Source of the DNA: Acidobacteriota bacterium
GTDB lineage: Bacteria > Acidobacteriota > Holophagae > Holophagales > Holophagaceae
Assembly (NCBI GenBank): GCA_021786615.1
Contig: JAJYMZ010000095.1
Location: 1-35,520, forward strand
Direction: 5' to 3'
Length of the DNA: 35,520 nucleotides
Positions 1 through 9,662 of the stretch are shown piece by piece (the stretch's first letter is position 1; each line of letters begins with the position of its first letter). The notes under the pieces were generated by a model. The model was not told the origin of the DNA. It did not search any database and saw nothing but the letters and a program-made list of their open reading frames with translations. Made by a program: the position numbers and the translations under genes.

Positions 1-2
1 GC

Positions 3-620
3 ACCTCCCACGCCACCATTCCCGATCGCATCGAGGCGGGCACGCACCTGTGCGCCGTGGCCATCGCCGGCGGCGACGTGGTGCTGGAGCGCGTGCGGCC
101 CGATGACCTGCGTTCGCTCCTGGATCAGCTGGAGCGCATGGGCTGCCTCATCACCGAGCGCGAAGGGACCGATGGGAAGCAGCTGCGCATCCAGCGGGAA
201 CCCTCGCAGAAGCTGCGGGCCCGGGACATCACCACCGCGCCTTTCCCGGCCTTCCCCACGGACCTGCAAGCTCAAGTGATGGCGGTGATGACCCAGGCCC
301 ACGGCATCAGCGTCATCAAGGAAACCATCTTCGAGAACCGCTTCCAGCACGCCATGGAGCTGGAGCGGCTTGGCGCCAATCTCCGCATTGATGGCGGCGG
401 CAGCACCGCCATCATCGCAGGCCCCGCCAAGCTCACCGGCTGCACCGTGATGGCCACGGATCTGCGGGCCTCCGCGGCCCTGGTGCTGGCGGGCCTGGTG
501 GCCGAAGGCGAGACCACCGTGGACCGCATCTATCATCTGGACCGCGGCTACGCTGGGCTGGAAAAAAAGTTGCAGAGCGTAGGCGCGCGCATTGAGCGGG
601 TCGGCGGCGGGACCACCTAG
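3..620 (+). CDS. murA: UDP-N-acetylglucosamine 1-carboxyvinyltransferase, C-terminal part (5' end outside window)
   Basis: Open frame from base 3 ([31 protein letters not shown]...) with MurA-type C-terminal motifs ([45 protein letters not shown]). Confidence 0.93.
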   Translation, partial: TSHATIPDRIEAGTHLCAVAIAGGDVVLERVRPDDLRSLLDQLERMGCLITEREGTDGKQLRIQREPSQKLRARDITTAPFPAFPTDLQAQVMAVMTQAHGISVIKETIFENRFQHAMELERLGANLRIDGGGSTAIIAGPAKLTGCTVMATDLRASAALVLAGLVAEGETTVDRIYHLDRGYAGLEKKLQSVGARIERVGGGTT

Positions 621-648
621 TCCGCAGGCTGGCGCAATGAGCATGACC

Positions 649-1341
649 TCAATAGATGGGCTTCGGCGTCGGCAAGGGCTTGGGCTTCACCATGGGTTTC
701 GGCTTGGTGGGATCCGTGTTCCGGGACGGCGCGGGCGCGGATGAAGGCGATGTGCCGTGGTCTTCATCAGGTTCGTAGCCGCGTGAGGTATAGTCCCGGC
801 CCGCGGGAGGGGGCGGGGGCTTGCAGTCCCGCTCGAGCCGGGCCAGTTCTTTTTGGAGGAACATGATCTCGGCCTGGTAGCCACTGACTTCTTCCATGAT
901 GTAGCCCGCCATGGTCATGTTCAGGGCCTCGAAGCGGTCCATGGCCTTGCGCCGGAAGATCACGTGGTGCTGGTCATAGGTAGCCCGGCACGCGTCCTGG
1001 TGAACTTTCTCGTGGATGCGGATGGCGGCTTCCAGGCATTTGGTGGGGGCGTTCACCGTGATATTGCAGCTGTTGTCCGTGCTTCCGGAGGCCTGGAGCG
1101 GGATGCGTCCAGGCGTGTTGATCGCGGTCATGGCCGTGTTCACCCTTGCCTGCAGGGCCACGCGGCCTGGCGTGGTGTAGGGCGTCATGGCCATCGTGAC
1201 GACCTCCTTCCCGTAGGCCTCGATGGCCGCCGTATCCCGCTTGATGCGCTCCTTGATATCCGCCTTGTCGATGCAGTCGCAGGGAGCCTGGGCGGGAAGC
1301 GGAAGGGCTGCGAGAACGAGCGCCACGATGGCATTGCGCAT
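649..1341 (-). CDS. Secreted Cys-containing protein with HExxH-like motif (HEKVHQDAC) and Pro/Lys-rich C-terminus; hypothetical
   Basis: 230 aa ORF with N-terminal signal peptide (MRNAIVALVLAALPLPAQA), HEKVH motif, tail KPKPMVKPKPLPTPKP. Confidence 0.7.
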   Translation of the reverse strand: MRNAIVALVLAALPLPAQAPCDCIDKADIKERIKRDTAAIEAYGKEVVTMAMTPYTTPGRVALQARVNTAMTAINTPGRIPLQASGSTDNSCNITVNAPTKCLEAAIRIHEKVHQDACRATYDQHHVIFRRKAMDRFEALNMTMAGYIMEEVSGYQAEIMFLQKELARLERDCKPPPPPAGRDYTSRGYEPDEDHGTSPSSAPAPSRNTDPTKPKPMVKPKPLPTPKPIY

Positions 1342-1846
1342 GGGAACTCCCTATAAGGCGTGACGGATTGTTGTTATGAATGGTCCACCGGAATCCCCGC
1401 GCTTGCAAGCGCCAGAAATCCAACCTTCATCTCTTCGACCACCCCAATGGAATCTCTCCCGGATAAGAAAGAGCAACTCAAACCTTTGTCCCTCGCATAT
1501 CTGCCGCAAGCCTTCAGGGGCGTCAGCTCATGGGTTCCCGCAGTCTGCTGGATACCCACTTGGCCTTGTGCCTTTCCAGACTGGGCGGCTGCATTATTTG
1601 GGTTTTCACTTCCCAGTCAACCACCCGATCGCTTGATCAATATCGGTGAAAACCTTTATCATCCGACCGCGATTGACCGTTCGTTTCCCCTCATGGACCG
1701 TTCAAATGGGGGTTCCAGTGTAACGATCCAGCCCTGCAATCCATTGACTGGAAGGCGATGGCATTCTCCCGGGCTAAGCCCCCGGCACGCTGGATCCCCT
1801 TAAGCTTTATTCAAAGCCAACCGTAACTTCCCTATGGAGTTCAGAC

Positions 1847-2908
1847 ATGGAATGCACGAGGCATACGGTCATGACCGGCCTTCTGTTGATGGGCCTAACT
1901 GGCTTGTCCGCTCGACAGCAGCGGCCCGAGGCGCGTATCCACCTTTCGTTCATGTCTGCCGAGGCGGATACGGTACTCGAGATCCTGGATGAACGAGCCT
2001 CGGGCAAACCGGTCCTGGAAGCGGACTGGCGGCGCCTGTTCGCCACCGGGCCATACACAAGGCTGAAGAAACGCGAAGCAAGCCTGCACCGTGATTTCAC
2101 CGACGACGAATTCAAGGCGTTCGTGCTGTCGCCGGACCTCGCCAAGAAATCCAAAGAGCTTCACCGGACATTGGAAGCCTGGAAATCCGTCGACCTGGAG
2201 GCCGCGGCCAACCGCATTCTTCCCTATCTTCCTGCCCAGGCCCGCATCCGCGCCAGCGTGTTCCCGATGATCAAGCCCAAGACCAATAGTTTTGTCTTCG
2301 AAACATCAACGGACCCGGTGATCTTTCTCTACCTCGATCCTGCCACGAGCCGGGCGGAGTTCGAGAACACCGTGGCTCACGAGCTGCACCACATCGGCTT
2401 CGCGAGCATCGGGCCCGAGATGGATGGGAACCTGAAGGATCTTCCTCCTCCGGCCAAGGCTGTGGCCGAGTGGATCGGTGCTTTCGGCGAGGGCTTCGCA
2501 ATGCTGGCGGCCGCCGGAGGGCCGGACATCCATCCTCACCGAACGAGCAAGGCGACCGGCCGTGCCCGCTGGGACCGCGACATGGCCAACTTCAATGCGG
2601 ATTTGAAGACGGTGGAATCCTTCTTCCTGGACGTCCTCCACCAGAAACTGAAAACGAAGGAGGAGATCAATGCCAAGGCCTTCTCGTTTTTTGGTGTCCA
2701 AGGCCCCTGGTACACCGTGGGCTACCGCATGGCCGCCCTCATTGAAAAGCGCTTCGGCCGCCCGGCCCTCGTGGAGTGCATGGTGGATCTCCGTAAGCTC
2801 CTGCCCCGCTACAACCAAGCCGCCGCGGAGCTGAATCAAAAGGGAGAGCCCCCCCTCGCGCTGTGGTCGAAGGAGCTGTTGGACGCCATGGAGGACAAGC
2901 GGCCCTGA
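1847..2908 (+). CDS. Putative secreted zinc-dependent peptidase (DUF5700-like, HELHH motif)
   Basis: 353 aa ORF; hydrophobic N-terminus; NTVAHELHHIGFASIGPEMDG zincin motif. Confidence 0.75.
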   Translation: MECTRHTVMTGLLLMGLTGLSARQQRPEARIHLSFMSAEADTVLEILDERASGKPVLEADWRRLFATGPYTRLKKREASLHRDFTDDEFKAFVLSPDLAKKSKELHRTLEAWKSVDLEAAANRILPYLPAQARIRASVFPMIKPKTNSFVFETSTDPVIFLYLDPATSRAEFENTVAHELHHIGFASIGPEMDGNLKDLPPPAKAVAEWIGAFGEGFAMLAAAGGPDIHPHRTSKATGRARWDRDMANFNADLKTVESFFLDVLHQKLKTKEEINAKAFSFFGVQGPWYTVGYRMAALIEKRFGRPALVECMVDLRKLLPRYNQAAAELNQKGEPPLALWSKELLDAMEDKRP

Positions 2909-3059
2909 GGAGGCCCCGTGCCCATGCTGCCCGGCACGTTCCAGCTGGTGGGGCCGGCGAGCCCCACTGAACCGGGCCACCACTGATCTTGAAATCAGCC
3001 CTGTCCGGCAGGATCCAGTCTTGCCAATCCACTCCGGCCTGCTATCCTGTTATCCCCAC

Positions 3060-3134
3060 TGGGGAGTGGTCTAACGGTAGGACAACAGATTCTGATTCTG
3101 TCAGGTGAGGGTTCAAATCCTTCCTCCCCAACCA
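3060..3134 (+). tRNA. tRNA-Gln (anticodon CTG)
   Basis: Acceptor TGGGGAG/CTCCCCA, anticodon arm ACAGA-TTCTGAT-TCTGT, T-arm GGTTCAAATCC, 3' ACCA encoded. Confidence 0.9.
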
Positions 3135-3200
3135 ATCCGGCCCGGTAACCGGGCCCGATCCCAAAGCTCCGGCTGCGGGCTGCACCAACAGCAACACCGC

Positions 3201-3275
3201 GGTCCCATCGTCTAGTGGTTAGGACATCGCCCTCTCACGGCGGTAGCAGGGGTTCGACTCCCCTTGGGACTACCA
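3201..3275 (+). tRNA. tRNA-Glu (anticodon CTC)
   Basis: Anticodon arm TCGCC-CTCTCAC-GGCGG, T-arm GGGGTTCGACTCCCC, acceptor GGTCCCA/TGGGACT, 3' ACCA. Confidence 0.9.
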
Positions 3276-3277
3276 AT

Positions 3278-3305
3278 GAAGACCCCCGGAAATGCGGGGG
3301 TCTTC
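3278..3305 (+). terminator. Hairpin terminator downstream of tRNA-Glu
   Basis: GAAGACCCCCG-GAAATG-CGGGGGTCTTC, 11 bp perfect stem. Confidence 0.7.
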
Positions 3306-3381
3306 GCGCATTTGAATGGTAGAGTCTGAGGACTAAACAGAGCCATCGGGCATACATCGGGCAAAGGTGTTCCGGGCGTTT

Positions 3382-3588
3382 TTACATTCGAAGCTCTTGT
3401 GCCGATGCTGTCCTTTTGGGTTCTTCTGGCCACAGGTTGGGGTCTTCGAGTGCCTCCAACACTTTTCGGATGTTGTTCTTAAGGTGTTCTGGTCGCTCTG
3501 ACAACTTGGCCGCCGCCTGAATGACCGCTAACTTTTCCTGGTTAGTCACGCGCTCTCCCTTTGGGTTGATAGCGTCACAACCATACAC
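3382..3588 (-). CDS. Small hypothetical protein
   Basis: 68 aa ORF with plausible helical composition (NQEKLAVIQAAAKLSERPEHLKNNIRKVLEALEDPNLW); no family recognised. Confidence 0.35.
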   Translation of the reverse strand: MYGCDAINPKGERVTNQEKLAVIQAAAKLSERPEHLKNNIRKVLEALEDPNLWPEEPKRTASAQELRM

Positions 3589-3630
3589 CCGTTAGCCTTC
3601 CGGGCGGTGAGGCTTTGCGTCGCGCCATCC

Positions 3631-5532
3631 TTACTTCGCTAGGGCCCTCAACAGGGCATCTTTGAGCTGTTCCCGCGAGTAGGGTTTCGCCAGGAAGACG
3701 CCGGTCCAATCCCCCGGGATCTCCTGCTCGCTATAGCCGCTGCACAGGACCACCGGCAGGTCTGGATGGTCTTGCTTCAGCGCGGCAAGCGTCTGCCGGC
3801 CATCCATCCTCGGCATCATGAGGTCCAGGATCATGATGGAAAAAGCTTCCCCGGAGTCCAGCTTCTCCAGCGCCTCGGCACCATCACAGGCGAGGTCCAC
3901 CTGGCAACCCATGCTCTCCAGGAGATGGCGCGTGGAGTCCCGGATGTTTGCTTCGTCATCCACCAGCAGAACGCGAAGCCCTGCCCCCAGGGCTGCTTGG
4001 ATCTCCACGGTCTCTGCCTTGGCCAGGGCAGGGGCTCCCGCGCTGGGAAAGAAGAGGCGGAAGGTGGTGCCTTCGCCGGGAGTGGTGTTCATCCCCAGGG
4101 CGCCGTGGTGGGAGCGCAGGATCCCCAGCAGGGCCGAGAGCCCGAGGCCCCGGCCGGCATCTTTGGTGGAGAAGAAGGGCTCGAAGATCCGCGTCTGGAA
4201 TTCCGGGGCGATGCCACACCCCGTGTCGCTCACATCCAAGTACACGTAGGCTCCGGGCCTGGGCGGAAGTTCCGCGCGGAGACCCGCCGCATCGGAGGCG
4301 TCCAGGGTGGCCATCCCCGTGGCGATGCGGATGCGCCCCGGCTGGTCCCCGATGGCGTCCGCAGCGTTGGTGACCAGGTTCAGCAGCACCTGCTGCAGCT
4401 GGGCGGCGTCGCCCTCCACCGACGGCAAGTCCTCGGCGAGATCCAGGTCCAGCTGGATCTTCTTCGATAGAGACGAGGCGAGCAGCGCGGCCATTTGGCG
4501 GGCCACCCGGCTCAGGTCCGTGGGCCCCACCACGAAACGGCCCCGGCCTGAATAGGCGAGCATCTGCTGGGTCAGGTCCGTGGCCCGGTCCAGGATGCCC
4601 TTGAGGATCTTGAGGTGTTCCTGAGCCTTGTGGCCATCCGGCAAATCCAGAGTTGCCAGGTCGAGACGGCCCATCATGGCGGTCATGAGGTTGTTGAAGT
4701 CGTGGGCGATGCCCCCGGCGAGGATGCCCAGGCTCTCCAGCTTCTGCGCGTGTAAAACCCGATGCTCCAACTCCAGGCGTTCCTGCTCTTCCCGCTTGCG
4801 GTCGGTGATATCGCGCCAGGTGGTATAGAGCATCTCCCGGCCGCTGAACGGGAAGGGCGTGAGGGTGACCTCCACGGGGAAGTCCTCGCCGTCGGTCCGC
4901 CGGTGCATCCATTCGAAACGATGGCCCCCCTTTACGTGGGCCAACTGGATCATCTCGAGGGCCTTCTCAGAACTGGGGCGCCCGTCGGGTTGGGCGGGGG
5001 GCGAGAGTTCCCAGGGGTGCATCCGCATCAATTCCGGCTCGCTGCAGCGCATCATCTCCAGCACCGCTGGGTTGCAGTCCACGAACCGGTCCCCGTCGAG
5101 GAGCAGGATGCCGTCGTAACTTTTCTGGTAGATCTGGCGGAACTTCTCCTCGCTTTCCCGGAGCGCCGTTTCAGCCAGCTTCCGGTCCGTGACATCCCGC
5201 CCTTCCGGAAAGAGCCAGCGGACCTGCCCCGAGCCGTCCCGGTAGGGCGTCAGGGAAAAATCCACCACCCTCAAGGTCCCATCCACACCGCGGTGGGTCG
5301 CTTCCAGACGGACGAAGGTGCCTGCGGAGGCCTTCGCGATAGCTTCTTTCACTTCCGCCTGGGCTTTGGGATCGTGAGACCACCAGGGTGTCTCCCAGAA
5401 GGGCTTGCCGGCGACTTCCTCCTCCCGTTTCCCGATGAGGGCCAGGGCGGAGCGGTTGGTTACGAGGATGCTTCCTTCAGCGTCCAGGACTCCCATCAAC
5501 TGGAAGGCGTGTTCGAACAGGGCTTCGAGCAT
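3631..5532 (-). CDS. PAS-PAS hybrid sensor histidine kinase with C-terminal receiver domain
   Basis: HisKA (GGIAHDFNNLMTAMMG), HATPase (LLNLVTNAADAI, DTGCGIAPEFQTRIFEPFFSTK), REC (LLVDDEANIR..ILDLMMPRMDG). Start taken at MLEALFEHAFQ, since the ORF-track start overlaps the divergent gene. Confidence 0.88.
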   Translation of the reverse strand: MLEALFEHAFQLMGVLDAEGSILVTNRSALALIGKREEEVAGKPFWETPWWSHDPKAQAEVKEAIAKASAGTFVRLEATHRGVDGTLRVVDFSLTPYRDGSGQVRWLFPEGRDVTDRKLAETALRESEEKFRQIYQKSYDGILLLDGDRFVDCNPAVLEMMRCSEPELMRMHPWELSPPAQPDGRPSSEKALEMIQLAHVKGGHRFEWMHRRTDGEDFPVEVTLTPFPFSGREMLYTTWRDITDRKREEQERLELEHRVLHAQKLESLGILAGGIAHDFNNLMTAMMGRLDLATLDLPDGHKAQEHLKILKGILDRATDLTQQMLAYSGRGRFVVGPTDLSRVARQMAALLASSLSKKIQLDLDLAEDLPSVEGDAAQLQQVLLNLVTNAADAIGDQPGRIRIATGMATLDASDAAGLRAELPPRPGAYVYLDVSDTGCGIAPEFQTRIFEPFFSTKDAGRGLGLSALLGILRSHHGALGMNTTPGEGTTFRLFFPSAGAPALAKAETVEIQAALGAGLRVLLVDDEANIRDSTRHLLESMGCQVDLACDGAEALEKLDSGEAFSIMILDLMMPRMDGRQTLAALKQDHPDLPVVLCSGYSEQEIPGDWTGVFLAKPYSREQLKDALLRALAK

Positions 5533-5743
5533 CTCTGGGGGACGCGATTCCAATCGAGCTCCTGGGATTTGACTTGAAGGTACGACAAGTTCCAGGATTG
5601 GGAAGCAAAGAAGTTTTTGCCGAATCGAGGATGAAATCTCTGCGCTGGCTCCAAGGCCAGGGCGGAGGCTGCCGGATGGGGCAATCCTTCGCGGCCGCCC
5701 CAATCCTTGAGGTGCTACCCTTGGCCTATTCCCCGCCAACGGC

Positions 5744-6697
5744 ATGAACCCGAAACGCCCCACCCAAGAAAACACCTTCGATCTGGACGGCGCCACCATG
5801 GCGACCGGCACGGGTTACGTCCGCCCCAATGCTCCTGCGGAGGAGTGGGCCTTGATCCGCTACGTGGGGCATCCCATCGGTGAAGTCATCAACCTGCGGC
5901 CCAGCGGCATGATCATCGGCCGCTCAGCGGACAACGACATCTGCCTGGCGGAGGCCGAAGTGAGCCGCCGGCATTCGCGGCTGGATGTGGTGATGGAAGG
6001 GGGGCAGGCCGTCTCAGTCACCCTGCAGGATCTGGACTCCACCAACGGCACCTTTGTGAACGGGAAAAGGCTGGCGCCCAATGCCGAGCCCACGGTGCTG
6101 CACAACGGCGATGTGGTGCGCGTCGGCAGCCATGCCTTCAAGCTGAAGCGGCTGGACGACATGGAACGCCACTATCACGAAGTCGTCCTGACGCAGACCA
6201 CCATTGACCCGCTCACGGGCGTGGGGAATCGCGCCACGGTGCTGGGCCACCTGGAGAAGCATTTCGATCTGGCGCGGCGCTACAAGCGCCCCCTTTCGGT
6301 GATCCTCGCGGATCTGGACTTCTTCAAGGCCGTCAACGACACCTATGGCCACGCCACGGGGGATCTGGTGCTGCAAACCTTCGGCGTGATCCTCCTGGGG
6401 CGGCTGCGGGGCAGCGACCAGGTGGGCCGCCTCGGCGGGGAAGAATTCCTGGTGGTGCTTCCCGAGACCCACGGCCACGAAGCGGTGAGCGTGGCGGAAA
6501 ATCTGCGCAATGCCATCAAGACCGAGCCCGTGAGCCGCCCCGATGGCACCCCTTTCTACGTGAAGGTCAGCTTGGGGGTGGCCCAGATCCAGGACGGCGA
6601 TGCCAATGCGGGCTCCCTGCTGGCAAGGTCCGACGTGGCCCTCTACCGCGCGAAAAACCTCGGCCGCGACCGCGTGGAATTCGATTCTCCGCTTTGA
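5744..6697 (+). CDS. FHA domain-containing diguanylate cyclase (GGDEF)
   Basis: FHA core (IIGRSADNDICLAEAEVSRRHSRL...STNGTFVNGKRL) plus GGEEF and RGSD I-site five residues upstream. Confidence 0.92.
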   Translation: MNPKRPTQENTFDLDGATMATGTGYVRPNAPAEEWALIRYVGHPIGEVINLRPSGMIIGRSADNDICLAEAEVSRRHSRLDVVMEGGQAVSVTLQDLDSTNGTFVNGKRLAPNAEPTVLHNGDVVRVGSHAFKLKRLDDMERHYHEVVLTQTTIDPLTGVGNRATVLGHLEKHFDLARRYKRPLSVILADLDFFKAVNDTYGHATGDLVLQTFGVILLGRLRGSDQVGRLGGEEFLVVLPETHGHEAVSVAENLRNAIKTEPVSRPDGTPFYVKVSLGVAQIQDGDANAGSLLARSDVALYRAKNLGRDRVEFDSPL

Positions 6698-6708
6698 TTC
6701 TCTGTTCC

Positions 6709-7902
6709 ATGAATCCACCCCTCATCCCGGCCGCAGCGGCCCGCCGTCTGTTCATGGGCGCCCAAGGGCTGCTGGAGAACCCGGCAAGACCGGCCACCAA
6801 GGCTTCGCTACTGAAGCTCGTCAGGCGCCTGGGCTTCGTGCAGATGGATTCCATCAACGTGGTGGAACGGGCCCATCACCTGACGCTGCACACCCGGATG
6901 GACTCCTACCGGCAGCCCCAATTCGAGCGGGCGCTGGAAAAGGACCGGTCCCTGTTCGAGCACTGGACCCACGATGCCTCGGCCATTCCGGTGGAGTGGT
7001 TCCCCCACTGGAAGCCGCGTTTCAGGCGGGACGAAGCGCGCATCCTGGGCAATGCCTGGTGGCAGTACCATTTCCGCGGCATTGACGGAGATCAGGTGGT
7101 GGCGCAGGTCCTGGAGCGCATCACCCGCGAAGGCCCACTGAAAAGCGCCGACTTCGAGCATCCTGAAAAACGCGGCCCCTGGTGGGGCTGGAAACCCCAG
7201 AAGGCGGCGCTTGATTATCTGTGGCGCATCGGAGAGTTGGCCATCGCCCGGCGCGTCCATTTCCACAAGCTCTACGATCTGACGGAACGGGTGCTGCCGG
7301 CTCAACGCGCCGCGCCCGAACCCGATGAAGATGCGCATATCCATTGGGCCTGCTCATCGGCCCTGGAGCGCTTGGGTGTGGCTTCGCCCAAAGAAATGGC
7401 GGCTTTCTGGGCCGTCCTGGAGGTCCCCCAGGTCCAGGCCTGGTGCGAGAGGGAGGCCAGGGCCGGCCGCATTGTCGCGGTGATGGTGGAAGGCGCTGAT
7501 GGCTCCAAACCCCGGCCCGCTTATGCGGCTGTGGATTGGGAGAAGCTGTTGAAGCAGCTGCCGGACGCGCCGGACCGCACGCGGCTGCTATGCCCCTTTG
7601 ACCCCGTACTGAGGGACCGTGCGCGGGCCCTGAGGCTCTTCGGCTTTGATTACCGCTTCGAGGCCTTCGTGCCGGATGGCAAGCGGGCTTATGGCTATTT
7701 CGTGCTGCCGATCCTGGAAGGCGCAAAAATCCTGGGCCGCCTGGATCCGAAATTCCATCGGGAAAAGGACCTGCTGGAAATCAAGGGCCTCTGGTGGGAG
7801 CCCGGCGTGAAAGCCACCAGGGCCCGGAAGAAGGCCCTGGAAGACGCGCTCGAGCGATTGGCGAAATTCATCGGCGCGACCGAGTTGCGGCTGCCCCAAT
7901 GA
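6709..7902 (+). CDS. Winged-helix DNA glycosylase-like protein (YcaQ/AlkX, HTH_42 family)
   Basis: Family-like architecture with LGFVQMDSINVVERAHHLTLHTR (QxD motif). Start at MNPPLIPAAAARR. Confidence 0.82.
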   Translation: MNPPLIPAAAARRLFMGAQGLLENPARPATKASLLKLVRRLGFVQMDSINVVERAHHLTLHTRMDSYRQPQFERALEKDRSLFEHWTHDASAIPVEWFPHWKPRFRRDEARILGNAWWQYHFRGIDGDQVVAQVLERITREGPLKSADFEHPEKRGPWWGWKPQKAALDYLWRIGELAIARRVHFHKLYDLTERVLPAQRAAPEPDEDAHIHWACSSALERLGVASPKEMAAFWAVLEVPQVQAWCEREARAGRIVAVMVEGADGSKPRPAYAAVDWEKLLKQLPDAPDRTRLLCPFDPVLRDRARALRLFGFDYRFEAFVPDGKRAYGYFVLPILEGAKILGRLDPKFHREKDLLEIKGLWWEPGVKATRARKKALEDALERLAKFIGATELRLPQ

Positions 7903-7908
7903 GCTGAA

Positions 7909-8901
7909 TCACCTCAGCACCATCCCGATCCCCCGCAGCACGGGCTCCGGCGCGGGATTGCGGGGGAGATGGCGCAGGGCCTGGTAGACGAGATCCTGGG
8001 GCAGCTTCAGATCCACCGGGGAGCCGGCGAGCTGTTCGATGCCCGCTTTCCAGGGCGCGAGCGAAGGCTTGCCTCCGCTGCGGACGCGGGCCGCGTCGTT
8101 GAGCAAGGCCAGCAGCAATTCGAGAGGCTGGCGCAGTTGCTCGCTCACGGCGAGGTCCGCGTTCCGGTCGGGGATCAGGGGCCCGGCGGCTTCGCGATAG
8201 GAAACGCCCGAACTCAACCGGAGCCAGGCATCCACCTGGGCCGCGGCGCGCTCGAAGGCCTCGCGTTCCAGGTTCCGCAGCGAACCCGCCGAGAGGGCCG
8301 TCCAGGCCTCCCGCTCGGCCTCGAGCCAGCCATGGCCGCTGGCCACGGCCCAGGCTTCCTCGGGCAGCAGCGGGGCGAAGGCGATGCGCTCGCAGCGGGA
8401 GCGGATGGTCTGCAGCATGGCTTCGGGGCGGTGGGTGATGAGCACCACATGGGTGCCCGGCGGCGGCTCCTCCAGCGTCTTCAGGAGCATGTTGGCCGCG
8501 GCGCCGTGGAGGCGGTGGGCATCTTCGATGAGGATCCAGCGGTGGCATCTGGGGGGCGGAGCCATGGATGCCCAGGCGATGACGCCGCCTTCCACCAGAT
8601 CGGAATCGCGGACGACGCCCACCTTGATGATTCCGGCCTTGCCTTCCGGCGCGATGCGCAGCAGGTTCGGCAATTCCTTGGGCAGCGGATCCGTCCAGAA
8701 TGCCTTGCACCCCTGGCAGGCCCCGCAGGCGGTGCCTTTGAAACAGAGCTCCCGCTGGGCGAGTTCCAGGGCGATGCGCCGTTTCCCGATGCCCTCGGGT
8801 CCCGCGAAGATCACGGACCCCGCCAGTTTTCCTGCTTGAAGGCGGGACAGCAGTTTTTCCCGGATGGCCTGATGGCCGACGAGGCGCTGATCAAACATCA
8901 T
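7909..8901 (-). CDS. holB: DNA polymerase III subunit delta'
   Basis: GPEGIGKRRIALELAQ P-loop, zinc Cys cluster CKGTACGACQGC-like, EDAHRLHGAAANMLLKTLEEPPPGTHVVLITHRPEAMLQTIRSRC. Confidence 0.9.
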   Translation of the reverse strand: MMFDQRLVGHQAIREKLLSRLQAGKLAGSVIFAGPEGIGKRRIALELAQRELCFKGTACGACQGCKAFWTDPLPKELPNLLRIAPEGKAGIIKVGVVRDSDLVEGGVIAWASMAPPPRCHRWILIEDAHRLHGAAANMLLKTLEEPPPGTHVVLITHRPEAMLQTIRSRCERIAFAPLLPEEAWAVASGHGWLEAEREAWTALSAGSLRNLEREAFERAAAQVDAWLRLSSGVSYREAAGPLIPDRNADLAVSEQLRQPLELLLALLNDAARVRSGGKPSLAPWKAGIEQLAGSPVDLKLPQDLVYQALRHLPRNPAPEPVLRGIGMVLR

Positions 8902-9563
8902 TCCACCGTGAATCCGGCGTTGCGCAGCAGGGGCGCCACGCGGCGCCAGATGGATTCCTCCACCAGGGAGGGGGCATCCCGCGCGGGTATCACGGCCACG
9001 CGCAAGGGCTCGGCCTGGGCGATGGCCAGGAACCTCGCCCGGACCGCGGTGTGGAACTCCAGGCGCCTTTCATCGAAGAGGGTCTCCTTGAACTCATCCC
9101 CCATGGAGAGATTGCGGATTTCCACGCGCTGCAGGCCGATGGCGGGATCCATGTCCAGGAGCAGCGTCAAATGGGGCTTCAGCCGCCCCACCACCAGTTC
9201 ATGGAGCCGGTCCAGCGTGTGCTCCGGAACTCCCGCGGCGCCCTGATAGGCCCGGGTGCTGTCCTCGAAACGGTCCACGAGCACGATCTTGCCGGCCTCG
9301 ATGGCGGGGCGGATGACCTGGGCCAGATGTTGGGCGCGGTCGGCGTAGAACAGCAGCAGTTCGGCTTCGGCGCACCAGGCTTCGCCGCTGGGATGCCGCG
9401 TCAGCAGCAAGGTCCGCAGATCCCGGCCCAGCGGCGTGCCGCCGGGTTCCTTGGACACCACGATGGGCAGGCCCAGGCGCCGGAGATGCTCCGAGAGCCG
9501 CAGCAGCTGGGTGGATTTGCCCGACCCCTCCACGCCCTCCACGGTGATGAGCACTCCTGTCAC
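8898..9563 (-). CDS. tmk: dTMP kinase
   Basis: VLITVEGVEGSGKSTQLLRLSEHL, DRFEDSTRAYQGA; GTG start inferred at 9563; overlaps holB by 4 bp. Confidence 0.92.
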   Translation of the reverse strand: MTGVLITVEGVEGSGKSTQLLRLSEHLRRLGLPIVVSKEPGGTPLGRDLRTLLLTRHPSGEAWCAEAELLLFYADRAQHLAQVIRPAIEAGKIVLVDRFEDSTRAYQGAAGVPEHTLDRLHELVVGRLKPHLTLLLDMDPAIGLQRVEIRNLSMGDEFKETLFDERRLEFHTAVRARFLAIAQAEPLRVAVIPARDAPSLVEESIWRRVAPLLRNAGFTVE

Positions 9564-9662
9564 GCTTGCCTCCTCCGGATCTTTCTTCAGGATACCGGGA
9601 GCCAAAGGATGGAGTCTGGAGGGGTTTGGGCCTAAGATTGCCGTAACCATTCGGAGTGCGCC

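Noticed and set aside
1360-1803. 147-aa ORF and possible riboswitch in the 1342-1846 gap
   Set aside because: No protein-like composition or conserved motif; I could not match the sequence to a known riboswitch consensus, so no call was made.
7969-9246. 425-aa plus-strand ORF
   Set aside because: Antisense shadow of holB/tmk.
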